Positions 1 to 5,788 of a DNA stretch of 64,000 nt are shown here, piece by piece. The notes beneath the pieces were generated by a model. That model was not told the DNA's origin, did no database searches, and worked only from the letters and a program-made list of their open reading frames with translations. Each line of letters opens with the position of its first letter. Position 1 is the first letter of the stretch. This DNA comes from Halarchaeum rubridurum. GTDB lineage: Archaea; Halobacteriota; Halobacteria; Halobacteriales; Halobacteriaceae. The position numbers and the translations under genes are program-made. The DNA is taken from NCBI RefSeq assembly GCF_014647115.1, contig NZ_BMOO01000004.1:186001-250000 (forward strand), written 5' to 3'.

Positions 1-1
1 G

Positions 2-397
2 AACACGCGCGCCTACCAAGTCATCAGGCTCAACGCCGTCATCCTGACGATCATCGCCGCGGGCCTCTACCGGACGCGCCCGTCCGGGCTCCTCCTCGTC
101 TACACAGCCATCGGCGTCCTCGGACTGATCGGCGCGTCCGTGTGGTGTTTCGGGCTTCTTCGCGGCGCACCGGTCGGCGCCGGCATGAACGCGGACAGCT
201 TCGAGGAGTTCGTCGAGGACGGCATCGACGCCGACGACTACTTCGACCACGCCGTCGGGACCATCTACCCCGCGGCGATCCGCGACGCGAAACGCTCGGC
301 GTCGCAGCAGGCCTACCGGCTCAACTACGTCTACGCCATCGAGGGTGGCTCGATCGTCTGGATCGTCTTCAGCGCGGTCGTTACCCACCCGATATAG
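2..397 (+). CDS. Host membrane protein, 5'-truncated by window edge
   Basis: The open frame runs in from the window edge, so the N terminus is missing; about 131 residues remain before the TAG stop. The visible part has hydrophobic stretches (roughly residues 10-22, 30-47 and the last 15) separated by an acidic loop, so it is an integral membrane protein. A start at the internal ATG at 140 would cut the second hydrophobic segment and is unlikely. I recognise no family. It is host sequence, left of the provirus attachment site. Confidence 0.6.
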   Translation, partial: NTRAYQVIRLNAVILTIIAAGLYRTRPSGLLLVYTAIGVLGLIGASVWCFGLLRGAPVGAGMNADSFEEFVEDGIDADDYFDHAVGTIYPAAIRDAKRSASQQAYRLNYVYAIEGGSIVWIVFSAVVTHPI

Positions 398-435
398 GGG
401 GAACGTATACGGTGCCGCGCGTACGAACCGCAGGT

Positions 436-549
436 ATGTCTGACGACGGAGACGACGAAAGCGAGGGCTCCCCGTTCAGCAACGAGGAGCCGAGCGAGAC
501 GTACAAGGGGTTCGCGGAGAACGCCGACGAGGACAGCGACGAGGAGTGA
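436..549 (+). CDS. Tiny acidic hypothetical protein (37 aa)
   Basis: An ATG-started frame of 37 residues made almost wholly of Asp, Glu, Ser, Gly and Asn, with a short central PSETYKGF stretch. It starts 38 bases after the upstream membrane-protein gene on the same strand. The composition suits a haloarchaeal cytosolic microprotein. No domain can be named. The acidic bias alone is weak evidence because the genome is acidic throughout, so this call rests on the start, the stop and the spacing. Confidence 0.4.
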   Translation: MSDDGDDESEGSPFSNEEPSETYKGFAENADEDSDEE

Positions 550-656
550 CGAACGCGGGGGACGGCGGCACGTAGATCCTCCCGTCGCTCGACGGCGAAA
601 CGCACTGCTGCCTTGGCGTCGAGACGTGACGCCGGCCGGAGAACGGCGAATACTGG

Positions 657-673
657 GATGGGCCCTGGCGGAT
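657..673 (+). other. attL core (17-bp direct repeat)
   Basis: The sequence GATGGGCCCTGGCGGAT occurs here and again at 16195-16211 in the same orientation. It matches the acceptor and T-stem 3' part of the tRNA at the right end. It lies 50 bases from the stop of the integrase gene, the usual layout of a tRNA-targeting archaeal provirus. Confidence 0.85.
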
Positions 674-722
674 GGTGACTGCGCGGTTCGCAGGGTCGTG
701 AGTGTCGGTGTTCCAGCCATCG

Positions 723-1760
723 TTAGAGGTCGGGAAGGTAGTTGCGGCGCTGTTCGGATTTCTCGCGGGCGCTTCGCCGGTCGTAGTGTTTGTCGAGGAT
801 TCCCTCGCTGGCGTCGAGGCGATCTGAGACGATCCGGCGGGGAACGTCCTCACGTCGGTAGGCGGTGACGCGGCCGCTCCGAACGTCGTGCGGGGAGCGA
901 CTTGACGGGCAGTTGCTCGCGCGAGCCGCGTCCGTCGCTTCGCACTCTGCGGGGTCACGGTCGTGCGGACAGGGACAGTTCCGCCAGCACGGCCGCGTGA
1001 TGGTGTACAGCGTGTCGCGGAGTGTGCTGGTGTGGGGGCGGCCGTAGCAAGTCGTCAGGAGTGGCTCGTTGCCGTACTCGTCGACGACGTCGTTGCGGGG
1101 GCCGTTGACGTAGTCGCGGAGCGTACGGGCGACGCGCGGACTGATCGCGTTCCAGCGTTCGCCCTTCTCCTTGTTCTTGAGCGGGCAGTCTTCGCCCGGC
1201 CGGTGAACGAATTGGAGGCCGGGGTCGTTCCCGTCAAGGGAGACGTCGGCGAGGTTCAGCCCGCGGAGTGCGCCGATGCGCGCGCCGGTGTGCCACATCA
1301 ACAGGAGGGTGACGTGGTTGCGGCTGGCGTACTCGTAGCGTTCGAGATAGTCGAGGATGTCCTCGGCGCGCTCAGGTTTGAGCGTCGTTTCGGAGACGTC
1401 CTCACCGCCGCTCACGGTTGGAAGCGGGACTTTCTCGCGGAGTGTGCTCGGAACGGCGTCGACGTCGGCGGCGAATCGGAGGAACGCGCGGAGCGTCGAG
1501 AGCTGGCCGCGCAGAGTGACGGCGGCGATAGGCTCTCGGTTTCCGCCGTTCCCCTCGCGTCGCCAGATGCGGTACTCGTAGAGATCGCGGCCACCGAGTT
1601 CGTTCAGGTTCTCGATGTCGTTCTCCTCGCACCACTGGATGAACGCATCGAGTCGGTAGCGGTGTGATTGGAGGGTGTCGGCGCTGATTTCGTCGCGCCG
1701 TGCCTCCAGGTACATCTCAACGCCAGTCTCGGGATCGAGTGAGTCGAGGTCGCGGGTCAT
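723..1760 (-). CDS. int: Tyrosine integrase, SNJ2-type (345 aa)
   Basis: Catalyses site-specific recombination between the viral attachment site and the tRNA gene. Residues 1-110 form a SAM-like core-binding domain. The catalytic domain shows the first Arg in TGARIGALR (R161), the HxxR box as HDVR (291-294) and the nucleophile Tyr in KHYDRR (Y326). A Cys-rich insertion precedes the HxxR box (CxC near 262-264, then C273 and C284) and may bind zinc; such insertions occur in haloarchaeal integrases. The ATG overlaps the TGA of the upstream small ORF by 4 bases, so the gene is last in a three-gene operon. It sits at the att end away from the tRNA, and its C terminus is not split by integration, unlike SSV-type integrases. 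Confidence 0.9.
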   Translation of the reverse strand: MTRDLDSLDPETGVEMYLEARRDEISADTLQSHRYRLDAFIQWCEENDIENLNELGGRDLYEYRIWRREGNGGNREPIAAVTLRGQLSTLRAFLRFAADVDAVPSTLREKVPLPTVSGGEDVSETTLKPERAEDILDYLERYEYASRNHVTLLLMWHTGARIGALRGLNLADVSLDGNDPGLQFVHRPGEDCPLKNKEKGERWNAISPRVARTLRDYVNGPRNDVVDEYGNEPLLTTCYGRPHTSTLRDTLYTITRPCWRNCPCPHDRDPAECEATDAARASNCPSSRSPHDVRSGRVTAYRREDVPRRIVSDRLDASEGILDKHYDRRSAREKSEQRRNYLPDL

Positions 1761-1942
1761 AGGTCCTCCTCTAACTGGGTGATCGCGTCTTGGAGGTCGT
1801 TGATCGCGTCCTCACCATCGACGGGTTGTACCGTCAACTGCCGGTAGGCGCGGTGGACTGTTTCGGCGACTTCGGCGCACACGGATTCCTTCCGCTGCCC
1901 TGCTTGCTTGGGCGGCGTGGGGGCGTGCTCGGCGTCGCTCAT
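1757..1942 (-). CDS. Small provirus protein, possible recombination accessory (61 aa)
   Basis: The ATG at 1942 overlaps the stop of the upstream regulator gene (ATGA) and its own stop overlaps the integrase start (ATGA). That double overlap fixes the start against a longer frame from 1972. The sequence is a charged helical polypeptide with an acidic C terminus. SNJ2 has two small ORFs beside its integrase that stimulate integration and excision; position and size suggest this is one of the pair. The functional assignment is by synteny only. Confidence 0.65.
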   Translation of the reverse strand: MSDAEHAPTPPKQAGQRKESVCAEVAETVHRAYRQLTVQPVDGEDAINDLQDAITQLEEDL

Positions 1943-2286
1943 GCGCCCGCCTCCGTACACGACGTCGTCCACGCCTTGCGAGCCGCGAGCGCCTGCTCGC
2001 CGGCGTCGGTGAGCGCGTATTCGTTCGTCCGCTTGTCCCGCTCGGACTTCGAGACGAGCCCCTCCTCGACGAGGTCGTTCAGGTTCGGGTACAGCCGGCC
2101 GTGGTGGACGACGTCGTAGCAGTACCCTTCGAGGTAGTCCTTCAGCGCGAGTCCCTTCGACGGCCCGCGCTGATTGAGAACGTGCAGTAGGTCGCGCTGG
2201 AACGCCGTCAGGTGACCGTATTTATCAGCGGGCGGTTCGTTACTGTCGTTGCGGGCGTTAGGGCCCGCATCGGTGGTTTCGGACAT
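1939..2286 (-). CDS. PadR-like winged-helix regulator / integration accessory (115 aa)
   Basis: The sequence around residues 25-105 has the PadR pattern: LTAFQRDLLHVLNQRG, then a helix-turn-helix with GLALKDYLEGY, then GRLYPNLNDLVEEGLV and the wing ending in the YALTDAGEQAL signature. It heads the operon with the small ORF and the integrase, joined by 4-base overlaps. Known: in SNJ2 the equivalent small proteins act with the integrase. Inference: it may control the operon, direct recombination, or both. Transcription would start in the AT-rich divergent spacer at 2287-2498. Confidence 0.75.
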   Translation of the reverse strand: MSETTDAGPNARNDSNEPPADKYGHLTAFQRDLLHVLNQRGPSKGLALKDYLEGYCYDVVHHGRLYPNLNDLVEEGLVSKSERDKRTNEYALTDAGEQALAARKAWTTSCTEAGA

Positions 2287-2498
2287 GGTCTGTCTACGAA
2301 ACCATCCTTTTCGGGTCGGCGTTGCAGCGCCGGCCCGTACTCCGATAGCAGACAGCCATCGGCACGTGGATAGTTCCGTACTACATTCAAAACAGTATTG
2401 CCACTTATAATTTTGGTGTGCTACCTTAGAAGTCGGAAAGCGATTTTATAATGCAGTAGTCCCGTCTGGTTTTGAGGGTAGCGGTGTGAGTCGTTGTA
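2287..2498. promoter_or_regulatory. Divergent early promoter region of the provirus
   Basis: A 212-base spacer between the leftward integrase operon and the rightward winged-helix genes, markedly more AT-rich than its surroundings in the part 2385-2460. A rightward TATA-like box TTATAAT lies at 2446-2452, about 47 bases before the ATG at 2499. A possible leftward TATA-like element is read on the minus strand from TTATAATTTT at 2405-2414. This is the natural lysogeny switch region, flanked by regulators on both sides. Confidence 0.6.
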
Positions 2499-2834
2499 AT
2501 GCGACATCGTGCTGAATGGCAGAACCTCCTTGACGACCGCATCCTCGAAATCGCATCTGACGCGGCTGAAAGCGGCGAGGAGCCGATAAATGCGCGCGAT
2601 ATCAACGACCGCCTCCCGCAGAAAGACTACAATCTTGACTATATCCGCCGTCGCTGTGGAAAACTCACCGACGCGGGCCTCCTACAGCGCGTCCACCCCG
2701 ATAATGCACTATGGGCAATTACCGACCGTGGACAGGCATACCTCAGCGAAGAGTACGACGTCGCGGCCGGCATGTATATCGACGAGATGAACGGGAACGG
2801 CGAAAACGACATCAGCGCCGACGAGCGGGTATAG
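2499..2834 (+). CDS. Winged-helix DNA-binding protein, candidate repressor (111 aa)
   Basis: A short winged helix: an N-terminal helix (WQNLLDDRILEIA), a helix-turn-helix with INARDINDRL and a recognition helix around YIRRRCGKLTDAGLL, then a wing ending AITDRGQAYL. This pattern matches the phiH1-repressor-like and MarR/PadR-like regulators of haloviruses. It is first of a rightward early gene set and faces the integrase operon, so a role in lysogeny control is likely but inferred. The C-terminal 30 residues are acidic and Gly/Asn-rich. Confidence 0.7.
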   Translation: MRHRAEWQNLLDDRILEIASDAAESGEEPINARDINDRLPQKDYNLDYIRRRCGKLTDAGLLQRVHPDNALWAITDRGQAYLSEEYDVAAGMYIDEMNGNGENDISADERV

Positions 2835-2838
2835 ATCG

Positions 2839-3147
2839 ATGCCAGTTCGGATGCACGCGCGCTGGGTCGAGAAGGCCGACGAGGACGTCCTCGAGTACCT
2901 ACGCGACCACGACCTCGCGACGCCGAGCGAGATCGCGCGCGCCATCCGAGCTCCCACGACGACACGACGTGTTCGCGAGCGGCTTCGCGTACTCAGTCAG
3001 GCCGAGTACGTCGCGCCCCTCGACGACGACTACGACGTCTACCAGCTCACCGTCTGGGGGCGGCTCTATCTCGACGGCGAAGTGCGCGCCGACCTACTGA
3101 TTCCTGAGCCGAGTGCACAACGACCCGGACACGTCCTCCATACCTAA
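2839..3147 (+). CDS. Second winged-helix DNA-binding protein (102 aa)
   Basis: Starts 4 bases after the previous stop. It has the same architecture as its neighbour: ADEDVLEYLRDHDLATPSEI, then the RVRERLRVLSQAEYV recognition helix and a wing ending QLTVWGRLYL. It resembles phiH1-type repressors. Two tandem winged-helix genes suggest duplication and divergence of an ancestral repressor. Product function is inferred from fold and position. Confidence 0.7.
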   Translation: MPVRMHARWVEKADEDVLEYLRDHDLATPSEIARAIRAPTTTRRVRERLRVLSQAEYVAPLDDDYDVYQLTVWGRLYLDGEVRADLLIPEPSAQRPGHVLHT

Positions 3148-3149
3148 CC

Positions 3150-3665
3150 ATGCACAAGCGATTCGCCCCTCAGCGAAAGCACGATCTTCGTGAGAAACTC
3201 CAACAGTACAGCGGGAAGAGCGTCGGGGACGTAGTCAAGCGCCCTGGTAGTCGAGAAGAGTACGAGGTCGTCGACTTCGCCTACCGGGTCGAAAAAGAGG
3301 TCTTTGTCTACTGGTTGCGGCAAACCGACAGTCTACGCGGTGGTCCAGTAACTCACGAGGGACTGCAGAGGTGGGAGACCGTCGAAGGCGATAGTCAAGA
3401 CCCCGAGCGTGAGGTGTTCCACCCCGGCGGGAACGACACGCGCATGTCCCGGGGATGGAAGGAGCAGCTTCGAAGCGAGTTCGCGAAGTACGTCACGAAG
3501 CAGGTCGGCGACACCGTGGAGCCCTACTACGACGATGGCCATTACGAAGTGGTTGATCTCGCCTATCGCTTCGAGGAGGGGGAGTTTGTCTACTGGGTGG
3601 AAGACGATGACGGCAACATCCAGATGCGCGACGACCTCGAGATGTGGGATACCGTAGAGAAATGA
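3150..3665 (+). CDS. Two-repeat domain protein of unknown function (171 aa)
   Basis: Starts 2 bases after the previous stop, so it is cotranscribed with the winged-helix genes. The protein is an internal duplication. Residues about 11-75 (LREKLQQYSGKSVGDVV, then YEVVDFAYRVEKEVFVYW) align with residues about 106-170 (LRSEFAKYVTKQVGDTV, then YEVVDLAYRFEEGEFVYW). Each unit is one helix followed by what looks like a small beta-rich domain, with an acidic linker between them. I do not recognise the domain. It is neither membrane-bound nor secreted. Confidence 0.65.
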   Translation: MHKRFAPQRKHDLREKLQQYSGKSVGDVVKRPGSREEYEVVDFAYRVEKEVFVYWLRQTDSLRGGPVTHEGLQRWETVEGDSQDPEREVFHPGGNDTRMSRGWKEQLRSEFAKYVTKQVGDTVEPYYDDGHYEVVDLAYRFEEGEFVYWVEDDDGNIQMRDDLEMWDTVEK

Positions 3666-3730
3666 TGATAGCTCAGACACCTTTCATGCCTGTGCCGGAC
3701 GCACGGCGCTCCGACCACATCCTTGGATAG

Positions 3731-4204
3731 ATGCCGAAAATCACAGACTCTACCGTTCTCTCCGCAGAAGACATCAAATGGCGGAATCGGAGTTTCTTCC
3801 GAAACCCAGAGCACACGTACATCACGAATCATCCGTCTCCACGAATGACCCGCCGAAAGATAGAGAACGTCCGGAATAGCGACCTTCGACGCGTAATTCG
3901 AGGTCTCCCCGAAGACGAACACCTCTACTCACAGTGCGCACTCTGGGTGCACGCCCTCGCAGGAAAGCAATTCTTCCCGGATGCAAACCATCGGACCTCC
4001 ATGCTCACACTCCAATACCTGCTCGAAGAGAACGGGGTAACCGTTAGCGACTGGCCGGGGCAGGGCATTGAAGAAACAATCCGAGAGTCGAAGGAATTCC
4101 TCCGGTCAGCGGGGGCGCGTCGACTGGATCAACTATGGGAGAAAGACCCGCTGTACACGATTTGGTTAGACCACTTCGTCCAGCTGTTCAGAAGCCGCTC
4201 CTAA
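3731..4204 (+). CDS. Fic/Doc-like protein with His-to-Gln change in the active motif (157 aa)
   Basis: The region around residues 80-89 reads QFFPDANHRT, matching the Fic/Doc active motif HxFxDxNxRT in its Phe, Asp84, Asn86, Arg88 and Thr, but the catalytic His is Gln80. Upstream helices carry two other His (H64, H74) that do not sit in the motif. Fic proteins transfer AMP or other groups from nucleotides; Doc is a toxin kinase. Loss of the His would normally abolish the transfer, so this may be a non-enzymatic relative, an antitoxin-like or sensor protein, or an altered chemistry. It is a stand-alone rightward gene at the edge of the low-GC cargo island, with no obvious antitoxin partner. 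Confidence 0.6.
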   Translation: MPKITDSTVLSAEDIKWRNRSFFRNPEHTYITNHPSPRMTRRKIENVRNSDLRRVIRGLPEDEHLYSQCALWVHALAGKQFFPDANHRTSMLTLQYLLEENGVTVSDWPGQGIEETIRESKEFLRSAGARRLDQLWEKDPLYTIWLDHFVQLFRSRS

Positions 4205-4248
4205 AGCCGGAGCTCAAGGTGACGATTAACCGGGTCAAGAACGCGAAA

Positions 4249-4350
4249 TTAGTCGTCTTCGTCGCCGACCTGTACGTCGCCCATCGCGACGTACTCGTCG
4301 TGGCTCTCCCGCTCCAGCTTATCCATCTTCTCCTGAGCATCGCGGGGCAT
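4249..4350 (-). CDS. Small acidic ORF (33 aa), doubtful
   Basis: An ATG-to-TAA frame coding a helical, charged peptide (KMDKLERESHDEYVAMGD) with an acidic tail VGDEDD. Composition is haloarchaeal and fits a real microprotein or the C-terminal remnant of a larger gene. The upstream minus-strand sequence carries further Met/Gly-rich coding-like fragments, so decay is possible. No domain recognised. Confidence 0.35.
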   Translation of the reverse strand: MPRDAQEKMDKLERESHDEYVAMGDVQVGDEDD

Positions 4351-4630
4351 GGTTTTCTCTTGCCGTCTCGGCGGCATTAATGTTGTCCATGCCGCCCATG
4401 CCGCCCATGCTGAAATTAAGCCCGTTAGCTCTCGGAAAGACCGTACCGTTGGGTATTATCGATGAAATGGGAAGGGGTTCCATGCCGCCCATGCTGCCGC
4501 CCATCACGTCCCCGAACCGAATTATTTCGGAGCGTTTAGATGTATAAATGATCTGGTCCATGCTGTTGAGTCCACTAGACTATTCACGCTCACAATCGAC
4601 CACTTCGGCATAATATCCCGAGTCAGCGAG
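4351..4630. repeat. Non-coding spacer with Met-Gly-Gly-coding repeat blocks
   Basis: No credible gene is seen. Two blocks, about 4388-4412 and 4480-4504, repeat the unit CCATGCCGCCCATGC and read on the minus strand as MGGMGGM and MGGSMGGM, the type of tail seen at the C termini of chaperonins. They are 70-90 bases apart within one minus-strand frame (4319-4561) that otherwise lacks chaperonin sequence. The blocks may be a relic of a thermosome gene end or a simple repeat. The spacer separates the convergent Fic-like and methyltransferase genes. Confidence 0.4.
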
Positions 4631-5776
4631 CTACTCGATAACCCGTTTCTCGCCTTTCAAGAAATCAGAGTCCGAGTATAGTCGAAGATTCTCAGACGGA
4701 TTTAAGTCAATCCCGACACCGCTCAATCCCATACTTTCAGCCACTTCAATCACTGTCCCCGAACCAGCGAACGGATCGAGAACAACTCCTGGCATCGTAT
4801 CAGCGTCACAAGCACAACCCTCCCACCCTGCTGTCGTTTTCACTGGGAATGTGAATTCTCGGAAGTAACCACCAAGGACATCTTTCGCCTCTTTTGCGAG
4901 CTTTTTCACGTCCTCCGAATTGTCGACCTGCTGAATTTCCCTTCCCTTCCCAGCATCCGAGATACCGGTCGCTTGGATTGCTTTGAGGTGTTTCTCCTCC
5001 AAATCAGAGTCGTTGAACTTCTCCATCGCTCGGCGAGCCTGCTCACGCTCTTCGTTAAGTTGCCGTAGAGCTTTCTCTACCTGTCGGTGCTTCGGCTGCC
5101 CACATTCGGTGCAGACTGCAGGTGGGCAACCAGCAACGAGACATCGTTCAGCCAACTCCTCGGGGAACGGGGCGAGATGGGATTCGTTCCTATCGTGGGC
5201 GATTTCCCATACATCAATTGGGTCGTCGTAGATGTTCTTATATCCAAACTTGTCGAAGTAATAGTTATTCCGTGGTGTGAAATGGAAGATGTACTCGTGA
5301 CGGTTAGTGAAACGGTCGTCGCTCGGATTGGGAACACCGTTCGGCTTCTTCCAGACGATCTCGCTTCGAACTAGCCATCCGCGCTCACGGGCAGCCTCTG
5401 CGACTTTCCACGGGACACCTAACCGTGACTTGCGACGATAGGTGTCCCCGATGTCGAGCAGAATTGTACCTGTATCACGCAGCACACGCTCCCACTCCTC
5501 AAATGCATCCATGAGAACGCTGACGAACTTGTCCACCGAGTTTTCTTGCCCGATTTGGTCTTCGTGGCCATAGTCGCGCTTCTGATAGTACGGGGGAGAA
5601 GTGGCGATGAGATCAACCGAGTCATCCGGAATCGGGATGTCACGGGCGTCTCCCTGCCGGATAACATTCGCTGGTGTCCGATCAACCTCCGGATATTGTA
5701 GTTTGTCGATAAGAGTCCTGCGAGACATTTGCTTTGGGTCTTTATCGCTCGTCGAGGTTATTTTATCTTTGCTCAC
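4631..5776 (-). CDS. DNA N4-cytosine/N6-adenine methyltransferase, beta class (381 aa)
   Basis: Transfers methyl from SAM to an exocyclic amino group in DNA. Catalytic motif IV TSPPY is at residues 59-63 and the SAM-binding motif I DPFAGSGT at 334-341, followed by GVGIDLNP. The order IV-before-I defines the beta class, and TSPPY is typical of N4-cytosine enzymes, though N6-adenine is not excluded. Between them lies a long insert (about 200-320) with a helical, Lys/Glu-rich target-recognition part and a CPPAVCTECG cysteine cluster that, with CACD near 325, could bind zinc. The GTG at 5776 gives the longest form; an ATG at 5728 gives a 365-aa form. It starts 12 bases after the ATPase gene stop, so the two are one operon. 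No restriction nuclease gene is adjacent. Base composition is lower in GC than the rest of the window, suggesting transfer. Confidence 0.88.
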   Translation of the reverse strand: MSKDKITSTSDKDPKQMSRRTLIDKLQYPEVDRTPANVIRQGDARDIPIPDDSVDLIATSPPYYQKRDYGHEDQIGQENSVDKFVSVLMDAFEEWERVLRDTGTILLDIGDTYRRKSRLGVPWKVAEAARERGWLVRSEIVWKKPNGVPNPSDDRFTNRHEYIFHFTPRNNYYFDKFGYKNIYDDPIDVWEIAHDRNESHLAPFPEELAERCLVAGCPPAVCTECGQPKHRQVEKALRQLNEEREQARRAMEKFNDSDLEEKHLKAIQATGISDAGKGREIQQVDNSEDVKKLAKEAKDVLGGYFREFTFPVKTTAGWEGCACDADTMPGVVLDPFAGSGTVIEVAESMGLSGVGIDLNPSENLRLYSDSDFLKGEKRVIE

Positions 5777-5788
5777 TGGATTTCCGAG

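Noticed and set aside
657-673. A tRNA fragment or second tRNA gene at attL
   Set aside because: Only the 17-bp core matches; the T-loop and anticodon arm are absent.
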